From: Panagrolaimus kolymaensis
Lineage: Eukaryota; Nematoda; Chromadorea; Rhabditida; Panagrolaimidae
NCBI GenBank assembly: GCA_028622995.1
Contig: JAJQJQ010000011.1
Location: 1,798,001-1,862,000 of the forward strand
DNA length: 64,000 bases
Direction: 5' to 3'
The notes beneath the pieces are model-generated. The model saw only the letters and a list, made by a program, of their open reading frames with translations, did not search any database and had not been told where the DNA came from. Below are positions 1-13,600 of the stretch, piece after piece. The first letter of the stretch is position 1, and every line of letters starts with the position of its first letter. Position numbers and translations under genes: made by a program.

Positions 1-280
1 AATATTCTAAGCACAATTAAAAAAGCTGGTTGCTCAACATACCGATGCATGGTAAGTTACCTTTTATTTGTAAATGTTTTGAAACATTTTTTTATCGCAT
101 GCTTTTTTTAAGTTCAATCAAAATAAATGCATCAAACAAAACTTTGCTGGAACTGATGTTGAATTTTGTTGTTGCAATCAAAGAGATTTATGCAATCATT
201 CCATCTCATTTTTAAGTTTTAATAAATTTTTGATTATTCTTGTTGCAGCTTTAAATGTTTTGATTTTGAGTTTTATTTAA
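1..280 (+). CDS. Ly6/three-finger-like GPI-anchored protein, 3' end only
   Basis: Partial gene cut by the window edge: join(<1..51, 113..280). The first 51 bases read as one open frame ending in ATG at a GTAAGT donor. The 61-bp intron ends in TTTTTTTAAG, and the next exon is open for 55 codons to TAA at 278. The joined protein ends with a cysteine-rich stretch (AGCSTYRCM, then CIKQ, then EFCCCNQRDLCN) followed by about 20 hydrophobic residues and the stop. The CC..D.CN signature just before a hydrophobic tail is typical of Ly6/uPAR three-finger proteins, where the tail is replaced by a GPI anchor at the cell surface. The N-terminal half, signal peptide and remaining cysteines lie outside the window. 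The acceptor is AAG rather than CAG/TAG, a form also used in the cadherin gene of this window. Partner and function cannot be inferred. Confidence 0.6.
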
Positions 281-866
281 AAATTCGTTAATAAACTGTT
301 ATTATTTTTTACATTCGTCAAGTTTGCTACCATTTTACGTAGAAAAGAATGCATTAGGTTTCTTAGAGATGGACGGAAAACGGAGACATCCTAAATTTGA
401 TATGCAAAGATTTGGAAAAAGAAAATTTGGGATGGATGGAAACAAAGAGTAGGACTTATTCATACGATTATAGCCTAAAAAACATTATTTGACGATCATC
501 ACCTTTTAAAAACCTATAATTTTTTTATCCTATTTTTTGAGAGTTAATAACAAATTTGATAAACACACGACAATATTCATAATTTTATAATTTTAGAAGG
601 CATTTTTAAAGTAAGAATTAACTAAATAATTAACGATGGCAATTTTTTTTGTACATAAGTACTAAGTGCCAATCTCAAAAATCTCTGAGAGAAATTATCG
701 GACTGTTTTGTTTACGCTGTTTTTAACAAAAAAAGACATCAAGATTTGTAAAGACAAGAATTTTTAGTCTTTTCTAAACCCAAAATCATTTTCTTCTTCC
801 TCAAATCGCTTCAAAAATTTAACAAAAACTGTATTAATCTTAACTATTATCCTTGGTGTATAAACC
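281..866. other. intergenic, no gene seen
   Basis: AT-rich spacer of 586 bp between the Ly6-like 3' end and the F-box-like pseudogene. Reading both strands I found no open frame with splice context and no RNA gene. Confidence 0.6.
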
Positions 867-1798
867 ATGTTGTCTCCAACTACTTTTGATAATGTGATTT
901 CTCAAAAATTTGAATTCCCAAAACCAATAATGAATTATATTATGGATACTGTAAATGGAAAAGCTAAAGTTCTAAAAAAGTTGCATAAAGCTTGCAAATA
1001 TTTTTATGTCAAAAAAGAATATACTATTCTGGATAATCTTTGCGTCTGTCAGGGCATACCCCAAAATGAAAAATATATTTATAAACACAACATTTCTATT
1101 AGTGACCAAGAAATAAATTTATTTTAAGATAATCTATTTATTACTGGAGATCTCTATTTATATGCATGCCCACAGCCATCAAAAATTATTTCAAAAATTA
1201 TGCATTGTGACATAAATAAATTATTCACCCTTTGTGATGGCTTCTTAAACATCACTATGGAAGAATTAAAATTTTTAACAAAATCAAGAAATCTAACTTA
1301 TTTAGTATTAAGTGATAAAGTATATTATTCTGATAAATTTACTCCAGCACCTCCAGAAGAAATATTTTCACTCGTCCCTAAAATTACAACTTTTTGGTAA
1401 AGTTTTTAAGTACTAAATATTAATCTGGCAATTAATTTTAGTTTAGCAAATAACACCTTCACAGATGAAACAATGAAAAACCTTTTAAAGTTTGAAAATC
1501 GTCCAAAATTATTTCGATTAAAATGGCGCTGGGTTGATCAAGAAATTGATGTAAATCTTTTTTATCAATTTATTGAAGTAAGTGGTTTAAAAAATGTTTT
1601 AATTTTAATTTTATTTTTTTATTTTAGAAGAATCTAGATAATAAGGCTCAAGTGAATGTGACCTTTCTAGATCAAAACATTCAAGAAGTTTTTGCTGCAG
1701 CTATTTATGAAAAAATAAAAGCTTGGGAACCAGAAAAGCGAAAACCATGTACTTTCCCATATTATTTTCCATTTAATGTAAATCCACCACAGCAATAA
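867..1798 (+). pseudogene. F-box/LRR-like family member with an in-frame stop
   Basis: Exons 867-1396, 1442-1577 and 1628-1798 join in phase through 45-50 bp GT-AG introns and end with TAA at 1796. The only defect is TAA at 1125-1127, in frame, splitting otherwise continuous coding sequence. The N-terminus has an F-box-like helix pair (KLHKACKYFY). Later segments read like leucine-rich repeats (NLTYLVLSDK, TTFCLANNTF, KLFRLKWRWVDQ). Three smaller fragments of the same family lie at 29.2-30.1 kb, so it is multicopy and decaying. F-box proteins normally recruit targets to SCF ubiquitin ligases; that role is inferred from the family and no clean F-box HMM match was tested. Alternatives are a sequencing error, stop readthrough, or translation from Met at 1200. 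Intact splice sites suggest the lesion is recent. Confidence 0.6.
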
Positions 1799-2292
1799 TA
1801 TCATCGTTTTATGGGTGACTGAAGATTTCGTGAAAGTTTAACCATTTTATTTTTGCTCTATTTTTAGGTTAAAAATTTTGCTCTCCAATTATTAATTTTT
1901 ATTATTTAGATTTTTATATTACTGAACTTTTTGTGTAATAAATTTGTTCTTTTTTCAATTCAGAAAATGTTGTTGTGATAATTAGCATTATTTATATAAA
2001 CAAACACACTTTGAACTTTAAATAAAGCAAGCTTGTATTTCATCTTTTTCTTAAAAAAATTGAGATAGTGTGTTATTTTAAGCCGCTTTCTTTCTCTCTT
2101 TCTAAGATGATCAATTGATGATCATGTCCATCCCATCCATGTACTTGCGAAGAAAAAGAAATCATGTGGCCATTGAAAGGTCGTCGTTGTCTCTTTTTTT
2201 AGCGACTGCAATCGATTGCTGATTTTTTCCTTTCACTCTTTTTAAACTTTTTAGTTCAATCGTTTTAACACAAAGGTTTCTTTTTTTTGACC
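1799..2292. other. intergenic and 5' flank of the GST gene
   Basis: No coding sequence seen. A short palindromic motif (TGATCAATTGATGATCA) lies near 2105-2122, about 180 bp upstream of the GST start. It could be a regulatory site, but no factor can be named from sequence alone. Confidence 0.4.
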
Positions 2293-3202
2293 ATGTCAAA
2301 TTTGGAGTTAAAATATTTTGATTTGAATGGACGTGGAGGTCCAATAAGACTTTTACTAGATTATCTTGAGATTCCATTCACCGATACTATTATTCCTCGA
2401 GAAAAATGGAATCTTTATAAAAATTGGGAGTTTTTCTATTTTTAAAAAGCGTAAACTAAATTTTTTTATTTTGAGCTTTAGCTTTTCCATTTAAACAACT
2501 TCCTGTACTTTTTATTAATAATGGAGAATATGTTGTTCCACAAACTACTGCCATAATGCGTTATATTGCAACCAAATATGGCGCATTAGCTCATAAAGTT
2601 GAAGAACAGGTAAGAAAAAGATTAATTTAGAAAAGTCCAAAAAAATGATTATGAGGAATATTTGAAAGAGCTTTCTGATAAATATTTATGTCATAGTTAT
2701 CGTAGTTAGAAAATAAGCTTCAAGTTGTAAAGAATTTTAAATCACTATGCATAATTTTCTGATTTTAAACACATTCCATTTTAGGCTATGTGCGACGCTT
2801 ACGCTGAACAGATTCAAGATTTTATTATGAATGTTCGTCCATGGATTTGGACCGTCACTCGTAATCTCCCAGATGTTTGTGTTTTTCATTGAATATCTTT
2901 CCATATTAATCTTCCATTTTCAGAAGGATGAAAAATACAATACTGTTTTATTGCCAGCGCTTCAAGAAACGTTTGTTCCTATTTTTGAACGACAACTTGA
3001 AACTAATAAAAGTGGATGGCTTGTGAGTGATTCATGCACTTGGGTTGATTTTCTTCTCGCTGACATAACTGACAAACTTATAAAACAATTGAATCCAGAA
3101 AGTGTTTCCATTCTTGGCGACCTCATCAAACATCATAAACGGGTGTTTGCTTTTCCACAATTGAAAGAACGAATCAAGCAACGCGAAAAATACATTTTCT
3201 AA
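2293..3202 (+). CDS. sigma-class (nematode-type) glutathione S-transferase
   Basis: Cytosolic enzyme conjugating glutathione to electrophiles, or acting as a prostaglandin D-type isomerase in this class. Exons are about 2293-2428, 2482-2609, 2785-2874 and 2924-3202, giving about 210 residues, normal for the family. The N-terminal thioredoxin-like domain has the catalytic Tyr8 ([19 protein letters not shown]), the cis-Pro region KQLPVL and the glutathione-binding [10 protein letters not shown] segment. The helical C-terminal domain has [16 protein letters not shown], matching the conserved N-capping region. Start: the ATG at 2293 places the catalytic Tyr at residue 8. Odd point: the first intron does not fit. 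The only GT nearby (2430-2431) leaves two bases of a codon while both acceptors (AG ending at 2475 or 2481) need one, so there is a one-base frameshift, an assembly error or a non-canonical splice. Exons 2-4 join cleanly. Confidence 0.85.
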
Positions 3203-4677
3203 TTTAAGCTGCCACTTGAAGAAGGATCAAGGGATAATCGTTTGCAAAGCCAAATTCTTTGTTTATTTATTGTCTCGTTTTAAAAAGAATTAACAGTATT
3301 TATTATGTAATTTTGTGATTTTTTTTTGGCTCAAAGAATCTCTTAAAATTGTTTTTAAAGATATATAAATTTCTTATTTATAAAAAATGTCAACGAAGAA
3401 ACAATAATCTCTGAATATTCTAAGCTTTATGCCTTTCATTTTTTTTTAACAATGCTTATTCCAAGACCACCTTGAATCCGAATCATTAATCAAAAAATTT
3501 AAATTTCAAAATAAAAATCAAATTGTTTGAAGTTCAAAACGAAAAACGGAAACAAAAACCGTTATTTTTTTAATGCGGTCAATTCGAAGGATACATACCT
3601 TTTTAGGCAATGAGAGCGGAAAATCGCTTTATTGTTTTTTCTTCAAAAAAATTCTTTTTAATTATTGCTTTGAAACTTCAAAAAAAATTCTTTTTAAACT
3701 TTAAAGTGCCGGAAATTCTTCTGTGATGTTTGTTTGCAAACAAGATATGCCTTCACTGAAACACAAAGTGCCATCGGCGATGATAGTTTCTCAAAAATCA
3801 AACTTTCTTTGTTCAGTGTTCAAAAAAATTTTTAATTTTGGTTTGATTCAAAATTTATTTTTCAAACATTGATGACATACAAAGAAAAACAATGAAAAAA
3901 TTTTTAAAAATGACATTACAAAAATACAGTATAACTTGTAGGATCGAAAGGAAAATACATGTGCAAACAATGTTTTTTTACCATTAATTAAAATATAGGG
4001 CAGTGAAAAAAGAATACAATAAGACACAATAATAAAATTAGAGTTAAATAAAATGCAAAATAAAAAAACAATAGAGAGAGAGAGAGAAAACGAAAAAGTA
4101 CCGGTGAATAAATTGTTTTTGAGTCAAATTTTTAAGATAATTTTAAAGACTTACAAAGGCATAGCGAGAGAGATAAAATACCATAAATAATGGAAATAAT
4201 GTTTACGAGGCTACAAGATCAAGGAAAGAAAAAAGTGATAGAAAAAATATATTGTGACATAATAAAAAGTTGTTGAAATGAGATGAGACCATAAACCTGA
4301 TAAAATTTAAATCAGGTATTCAATATAAACAGTGGGTAAGAAAAAATGGCTTTTGAAAGCTAATTAAATGAAAAATTTCCGAAAAATTTGCTTTGATTGC
4401 TTTTTGTAAGTAGAAAACCAGAACTTTTTAAGCTCCCAAAAGCCATAATTTTAAATAATAAAAAATAATAAATTTAAACTTTTAATTTAATTTAAAAAAT
4501 AATAATAAAAGAATTGGACTAATCACGAACCTATCAAGAAAAGTTAGAATCATCATTTTTTTAGTTGCTTACATAGAAACTTTTGAGAGATACAACTTCT
4601 CGTGACTTGGTCAAAAAATATAATAAATAAAGAATCTGATGTTTTTTTTTGAATTTTTTAATATAATTATATCTTAT
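3203..4677. other. intergenic between GST and cyclin D (convergent 3' ends)
   Basis: About 1.5 kb of AT-rich sequence between two 3' ends. It contains an (AG)n run near 4074-4087 and repeated A-rich TTCTTTTTA motifs around 3640-3700. No gene seen. Confidence 0.6.
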
Positions 4678-7600
4678 TTATGAAAAACGTTCAAACAGCC
4701 TTGAAGAATTTTGTTGTTGTTGGGATCCACGATTTTTTCGAGCTCTTTGTATCTTTCTTCCAGCTACGGTGGTTGTGGGCGAAGTCATGGTTGTTGATTG
4801 AGATAAATCGGGTGATGAAACTTCTGAATGGAATCCTGAATCATCAGAGAAGGAAGTTCTTTGAAGGGAATTCACTGAATATGTTTTACGAATTTCTTGA
4901 GATGAAAGTGGCGAAGTTGAATATGTATGATAAAAAGCTGTGGATTGAGATCGTTGAATTCGAGATGTTCTCCATGCATTTGATGATGATGTTACAAATG
5001 GAGAAATCACCATGGGTTCAGGTGAACGGTGGATAAGAATATGTGGGGGTGAATCAAATTTCTTAATCTTTCGAGGTGAACCTTCTTCAGGGAAATTTAA
5101 ACTTGCAAATGATGAAGCTTGAAGAGCCATAGCTTTTTCAACAATATTCAATGAAATTTTGCAACAACTTTCATCATTGAAAAGTTTTCCAACCGCTTTG
5201 ACACCATTTCGAAATTTTGCATATGTGATTCCAAGCAACCTTGAAGTTGCGTGTTGAGCAGCGAGAATTAGTTGGTCATTTCTCGTTTCCACTGCAGCAT
5301 AACCAAGGCAGAGCGCAGCTTGTTGGGATGGGCTTTGGCATGCAAGAGTTTCATCTGAAAAAACAATGCACTTTTATTGATTTGTATATATTTTATTAGC
5401 TTTGATCTCCATGTTTTTATCCCAATTTTTTGCTTTTATTATTTTCATTTTTTGTGTGTTTTTAATCCCCTATTTTTTTCTTTTGTTTGTTTCTCGCAGT
5501 AAGGACACATGCAGCGTTGAAAGGGGTTGGTAACCTGTAGAAAAAAGAAGCAGCAAGTAAAGACAATGGTACTTGGATTTCTTATTTCCTTCCTTCTCTA
5601 CATTATTACTCAATGGAATGACCTGACCCCAAAAAAAATCTTTGCGATGCCACCAACACTAACAAGAAATACCGTTATTACTTTGAAAAACAAAAAATAA
5701 TACTTTATATGAATTTTTTATGCTTTTTTTTCTTTATCCCATTCGAAACTAGTCTTGTCTTTCAAAAATCTGATACCTCGAAAAGAAGCGGCAGATGGAA
5801 TTTAGTTTCATTAGAGAGTCAGTTAAAGAAGCATTAATGAATAATCAACTTTTTTTCTTTTTCTCTCTCATTCCATTCAATTGTCCTCAAATATTTTTCT
5901 ATTTTCAATTCTATCCGGATTTGAGTGATCGTTAAAAAAGAGAAAAGTGAAAGAATGAAAAAACAATGAATGAAATTAATGCGCGATGCAACAATTGTGT
6001 CTCGTGAAAGAAAGATTGCTAAATAGACGACGATGACAATGGCATTTTGATGACAATAGACTGACGACGACGACAGTTGCTTCTTCATTTTTTTTTAAAT
6101 GGTGAAACTCAATACTGTTTATATTTGTGTGCCTTTTGTTTTTCGTCATCCTTAATTTAAATAATAAATCAACAAGAACCAAATGCCTTTAAACGAGAAA
6201 TTTAAATTTTAAATGAAGCAAAGCTAAAAATGTCTCCTGCTGTGAAAGTATGTATGCAATGAAAATATTGTAAGGTTATGAAAAATAAATATGATAAGTA
6301 TCAATCATCATTTTTTTGGGCCCAAAAAATATTTGAATTTATATTTGAAAAAAGAAAATTGTTTACAGTGTTTTATGCTTTTTGAGTGTAAAGAAATTCT
6401 GAAACGCTCCTTTTTACCTTTGTGTCTATAAAAAGTTATTTTTTGTATTTTTGTAAAGTAAAAACTATATACCTACGCTTTCACTTGCTTTCTTGTTAAC
6501 AGCAACTCAAAAAACAAATATAAAAAAAAGTAAGCGAAAAAAGCGCGCACAATAGCTTTTTTTGCCGCCCTTGCTTTAACTAACTTTTTATTTTATTTTC
6601 ATACACGGTCATGTTCCCACACTTGAAAGCATTTCCTTTTCTTTTTTTTGTGAAAGGTAATCAACAACAATCACTCCTCCAACCCCTTGCGGTTGTTCGT
6701 TGCAGTTCTTTTTTTTTCATCACCGTCTTCTATTTTTTTTTTGTTGCGGTCATCGGCTTTTTGATGCAATGAATGTTTTTCAAATAAAAAAACTTAAAGA
6801 GCAACGAAGAAGCAGCTTCTCATGGGAGAATAATAGTGATGTATGGCAATGGCGCCGGTATCCCTTAGGTCATGACATTACCCTCCCATTTTTTTGCTTG
6901 AGAGGAAAAAACACAGAAGAGGTGGAGAAAAAACAACTCAAAGCTATTTGTTTTTTGAATGAATGTAATTTTTTTAAAATTAAGGCTACAGTATTAGAAT
7001 AATAAATGCAAGAAAATGAAGAAGAAGCAGAAGTATCAAATTTTTATGTATTCTTTAAAAAAGCAATCGAAAGAGTAACTAACTAAGTTTTTCAAGATTA
7101 AGTTTCTCAAATAAAAGTTTATACAATTTTTTTATGTGAAGAAATGAAGCAATGACAAAGTGCAACTTAATTGATGAGCCTTTTTTTATTTGGAGCAGCA
7201 GACGGTCGGTCAATATCCAAGTTTGTACAACAACAGCAGCAGCGGGAGAAAATCCCCATTTCTTCCTTCATTAACCCAACTTTGTTTTTTCTTTCTTCGA
7301 ACTTGTTTAAACAAAGAAAGTCCCCATTTGCCTCCCATTCTTTTTTCTTCGTTTTTTTTTGCGCTTTGAATTCAAATAAAATAAAATAAAAATCACATGA
7401 AAGAACGGTCAATTTGAAGAAAAAAGACCGAACGACCACCTGTTGATGATAGTGTCAACTGATAGTCATTATTTAAAAAAAGGCACACTCCGTTTCATGA
7501 AACAATGAAGTTTATCCTCTTCTGCGTCGTATGCTTTTTGAAGAAAAATAAAGGTAATAAATTTACTCAGACACGCGTGTAAGACAAGTATCTATTCGCC

Positions 7601-10600
7601 TCAAGGATAATAATCAGGGCATATATATATTTTTTTAAATGTGCAACATTCTTTTCGATTCCAGTTTTTCACCCTGAAGCAAGCAAGCGATAGAACACAT
7701 TTCAAAAAAAGAAGCAAGCGAATGCAGCCTTGAAAAGTAAAGTTCCAAAACTTCTCTCTTTTTTTATCAGAGACTAAATAAAGTTTTGATAAATTGCAAC
7801 ATTTTATTTGATGTAAAACCGCTGTCAGTCAACAACACATTTTTTATGAACATTCTTGTGTCAAGATTCTTATCGTATACCTTTCATGCATGCTTATTTA
7901 AAATAATCCATCTTTTTTTTGCTGCTACTTGTCTACTTGTTGTTTTCTTTGATTATTATCAAACGTTCAGATCAAATAAGTTAAGAAAGTTACTAAGAAA
8001 AATGGTTTTTTTTTGAATGTGAATTTTTGGATGTTTCCAAAAACAAGACTTCCTGTATGTGTGTTCGAAAGCAGACGATAAAAATTTGAATTTACGAAAA
8101 AACAAATATGAAAAATTGCAATTTTTGGTATAGATGGTTTTGAACGATTATAGTTAGTTGTTGCATTTAAAAATGTATTAATTATGATGTCTCAAATCGA
8201 AAGAAGAAGTAGACAATCATCCATCACTATTTTTGGAATAAAGTGATGGATATCAAGTGTTCTCATCAAAAAAATTGAAAAAAAAAATTGAATGTTTTAT
8301 TTTGAAAATTAATGTTTGATCAAAAGATGAAGAATTAGGTTCAAATTAATACCAATGCTTCACTGTATTTTCGATTGAATGTTGCTGAACGAAAAAATTA
8401 ATCCCATGTTTCAAAGTGAAGCAAAGGCAAAAAAAATTAAGTTATGACTCTAATGTTTTATGCCATTACCTAAAAAATCTCTCAAAAATAGATGCAACTT
8501 GATCCTATTCAATTATTTCTCATGCCAAATAAAAAAAAATGATGGATCAATGCCGAAAAAGAACAAAGCCACAAAAATGCAATCTCATTGAAAACTTTGG
8601 CAACCATTGAAAACAAAGTCCCTCTTTTTTTTATGATGCTTGCTTACTTCCTTCTTCGGCTTGGCTTTTTCTTTCTTCAAATAAACAAAAAAAACCTACA
8701 CTTTTTTTTTTGCGTAAGTTCACAAACATTAAACCCCACCGTAACCATTTTTCCTTATTTTAAGACTAAACTTTTTTTCTTCTAGAAAATAGTGAAAGCA
8801 AGAAACGGAAACTCAACAAAAAAGGCAGGCAGCAGCGACAATAATAAAAGCCCATTAAAAATTAGAATCACTCATTGTCATCAAACAAACACTATTTAAC
8901 GTTTGTGAAAATTTTGGAGGTCTCTCTTCTCTTTTTTTCGTTGCCATTTTTAAAATAAAATCGAAAGCGTTTATGAGCATGTTTTTTTTGAATTGAAAAG
9001 GTATTAAAAAAATTGAGCAGTTATGAGTTTACGAAGAAAAAAAATGCACATCCAAAAAAGGAAACTTGCGCGGGAAATGTTTGCAAGTTTTTTTAATAGA
9101 ATGCTATTAGAGAAAAAAGGAGGAATCAGAAAATAAAACTTGAAGGCTTAAATAAATTTTTGACAAGGAGTTAAGGAAATTGAAAAAATTATTTCTTTTG
9201 ACAGTTACTTCAAGTTGATTTAGATCAGTAAAAATATTATAAATGCCTTTTCGAGTTTTAATAACGTTTATGTTATTTTTTTGAAATTTTGGCCATCTTC
9301 TTATTTTTAAAAGAATAACATTTTAATGACCTTCAAAGGAATTGTTGATTCTTCTGAGTTTCATAATGTCAAATTTAATTAACACTCAAAGATTCTTTAA
9401 ATGATGCTTTTGAAAGAAAAAAATAAAAGCAGCAGCTGTCAACAGAAATTCCTAAAGTATGCCTTTTTTACGGCCCTTTTATTTCATGAAACATAAATTC
9501 ATGAGAGTTACGGTCATTTTTTTAAGAACTAGACTCTCATTATGATCTTAAGAAGCAAGCGATGTAATTATTTGAGTGACTCACTCTTTCTTTCACTCTA
9601 ATTTCCTTCATTAACCATGCTGCTTTTTTTAACCAAAGAAAGAAAAACCAATGCCGGCATTGTTTTTTTCTATTCCGCAAAAGAAATATCCTTGGATTTG
9701 AAAAAATCTTTCAAATTGGGTAACCATAAAAATGCCGAAACAGCTGTTGACTACTTACTGCGCGCCGAAGTGTGCAGAAGTGATTGAAAAAGAAAATTGT
9801 GCCGTCGATCGTCGTTGTCAACATAGGGTTGGGGCTTAAAATTAATGACTTTCTTTGTTTCTCCAAACAGATGAAAATGCAAATCTTAGCTAACCGTCTG
9901 TTGCAATTTCATGGTTTACTTTAAAAAAGACTCATATTTCACATTTAAAATTCAAATTTTCTTCATGGCGGGCATCAAAGCTGCCACACAAAGTGGAAAA
10001 TATTTTTCAAAAAAAGTTTGACTTCATATTTTTTTTTTTGATGAATTATGTTGTTACGCATGCTTCTTTTTTTTAAACTTTCTCCCACATCGATGCTAAC
10101 TGTTTCTTTCAAAAGTTTTTTTTGAATGAATAAAAATAACCCAAGACATAATCGTAAAAAGATAGCCTTTTGATGCCCGACAATGCGATGTTGTTTTTCA
10201 TCGGATGCTTCTTCTTCTTTCAAAAAACTCTTTCTTTTTTTTTGTTGCTTCGCGGTCTTTAAAATTGAAGGTCGGTTTTGGTATGTAACTCAAAAAAAAA
10301 ATGAGTAAAGGAGGAGGCAAAAAAGCTTTTCTTCAAACCTTTGTTAATGACATTATCGAATCATAAAAAACAATAAAGCAAACATCAAAAAAGAGATGAG
10401 ACACTAATTTTTTTTATATTTTTGACTTTGAGAATGTTAAAAAACGGAAATGCAAATGTTGCCATTTTTTCAAAATACGATCATGGGTTGGTTGATTTTT
10501 TTGAAGGGTTAAGAAATGAGTGAATTAGATAGATAAGTGACCCATGAAAGAATTTATTTTTTTGGTCCAAGTGTGAAGATGAAGAATGCCAAAAAAGAGA

Positions 10601-13600
10601 GCAAACATGTAAGTAAATATAAATAATCATAAGTAAAAAACCGATGAGGTCACATTAGCACATTTTTTGAGCCATAAAAGAAGCAGAAAAAAAAGCGGCA
10701 AAGGATCAAAGTTGAGAAGAAGTGCTTAAAGGCTAATTCAATTTCATGAACTAGAGACCCTCAAAAGTAATAATAATGATGCCGAAAAAGGAAGAGTTTA
10801 TGGACTATTTGGAAGAAGACCGAAACGAACTAACTTACATGAGAATTTTATTTTTTCTATATAAGACTTGTAGCAGCAATTTGTGATTGATGGTTTACAG
10901 AAAGCAATTTGCAACAGTTGGTTTACGAAGAAGAAAATTGTTTGTCTCCCAAAATAAAACAGGTGTTACAAAAAAAAAAGTTTTGTCAACAAAATTTTTT
11001 ATGAGTAAAGAAAAAGCGCCAAATGTTTTTGAATCGACAAAAACAGTAGTAATATTTTTAAATAAAAATGCTCTATAAAGTTTTCAATATTAGGATGAAA
11101 GATTTTTTGTGTGGTAAGATTCTAAACTCAGCATGTGTAATTACTTTTACAATGTTTACTGTTTGTTATCCGGTTATTTAAAAAAAGGCTTGTAAACCAG
11201 TAAACCTCCATTAAAAAACGAAGAAAATTTTTTTTCATGCAGCTGCGCTCATTATAATATTCCTCTACACAAGTTTCTCATTTTATATTCATTTCCTCCT
11301 ATGCTACTCTTTCTTAATCATGTCTTCTTCTCTTTTTTCTTCTTCTAACTTGTGTAAATCACATCTGCTTTCTTAAAACATCTTTGAAATTTACAATCTT
11401 CATTGTTCTTAAGTTTTTTTCTTCTTCTTCCGTCACCTGCATTTCCTTCTTCCCCATTTCCCTCACGCAAAAAAAAATCTGATTTCCATATATACTCTCT
11501 CATCAAAAATCATCAACGTTGTTTCTTTATTCATTTCATCGAGGTCGCAAGCATCGAAGAAGTAAAGAAAAGGAAAAATAGTTTTGCGGGAAAGAAATGA
11601 AAACTTGCTTTTTTTAGATCGAAAAAAATGAGAAATGAAATTTTATATATGAAAAAAACGATTGAAAAAAAACGAAAACGATGACGAGGGTCAATTTCTA
11701 TCCCTGGGTCTCCTTCTTTTTTTTCTTGGAGAATAAAACGAACATGCGTTCAATGAACAAAGAAGCTGTATCGGAACATTTTTTTTTTCAGGTAAAATGA
11801 TGATGCTTTTTAAGGGTTAATTGTTATTTTTTACGCTTGAAATATATTGTTCAAGGTTAGCAAAATTGTTATTTTTATTTTTTTTTTGGAAAATGGAATG
11901 AATGTTTGTGTGATAGTAGAGTGTTACACCCTGGTGCCTTTGTTGCAGTGATTTTTTGACGTCCAAAACAATGCTTTTTGGCTTTGAAAAATAAGAAAAT
12001 TTAAAGCCGAAAAAAAGTTTGATTAAAACGATTTTCCCGAAAATCATCAGATCAAAATTTATAAAAAAGATAAGCAAAGAAATATAGTAGAATGAATCAA
12101 TTTAGCGCAATCAGATATGCCATTGTCGTCTACTTTTGACGAGATGGTACAAGTCGGAGACGATTTTGTGGTTAAAAAAGATATTGGTCATGGGAAACAA
12201 ATATTATTATAAGCCAAAAATTACAATTAAATTCCAAAAAGAAGACAAGCAAATGAATTATAGAATCTTCCAAGAAGAATATTATTTTCATGACATAATC
12301 TGACCCAAAAATAATTTAAATTTTCTCACAAATATTCTCCCTAAAACCAAATAATAGTATCTCATTCTAATATCCTCAAAGCTATGTTCTCAACCAACTC
12401 ATGCTGCGATGATCAAACAAAAATATTTTTTCCCTTCAGAGAAACTTCTCATTGCATGATTGAAGAAAGTCCTTCAAGCATTTTTTGCGACAACATTGAA
12501 ACTCTTTAATTGTTTTTGTTTTTGTATTTTTGCTGATGCGCTAAAAAACACCTGCACGAACTTCTGCTTCCCCACTCTTTTTTTTTTCAACTAGCTCTTA
12601 TTTTTTTATTTTTTCAACTCGATCACCCGCTGTTTTTTTTTAAATAAAAAAACCCTTTTCGGTAAAAAAAACTTGGTTTTTTATGCGCATGATGTCTCCC
12701 CAGAAAAAAAATATGTACAAGGAAATTACATACGAAAAAAAGACTGTTCTGTTTTTTTTATTTTGTTTTTTTAATCCGTAAATTTGACGATCACTGTGGT
12801 GGTCGATGATGGAGACCACCCAACCCTTAGGGATTTATGTACGTGATTAGCGTGTACAAAAAAAACTACGTGAAACTTATATAAAATATGTTTGAAGGAA
12901 ACGAAAGAAAGCAAAACGAACCTTGAAAAATTGTATAACATATTTTTTGAAATGATCGTTTCAAATCTTCAAAATTTGATGTTGGAGTTCTAGCCAAAAT
13001 TTGATCAAAAAATTCAAAGGGTGTTGGAGAATAAAATAGCCAACCAAGCGTTCCAGTTACAGCTAATTCCCATTCCTATAAAATTTTATCGTCAGCTTTT
13101 AAAAAACTTCAATAAAGAAAACAAACTTACAAGAAGTTGTTCAACATTTACTGCGCCATCAGTATAATATGCAATTATTTTAGCTGTAAGTGGAATGGGT
13201 GCTTTTACTTTTCCAGCAAGTAATAAGCATGCGCTTGCTAAAGCTTGCAAATGCATTTTTGGAACAAATTTTTTGGAAAGAAATCTATCCATCAAACTTA
13301 TTGTAAGGGGAAAAACGACGACTTCGCATTTAGATTCAATACAAACTTCTTCCAACCAAATTACAGCATTTTTACGAAATTCTGATGAAATTTCTTTTTG
13401 AATTTTTTTGATTGATTTCAATGTTGGCAAATAATCAGTTTGGTTTTTAAGCAAATTTTGAAGTGGTTTATCTTCAAGATGAATCACTCGATCCACTGTT
13501 GCATTTACAAATGGCCTTTGGGGATGATCAAGCTTAACTTGAATTGAACGACGTTTTCGAGCAAAATTAAACTAAAAAACACAATTATTTAGCAAATTTT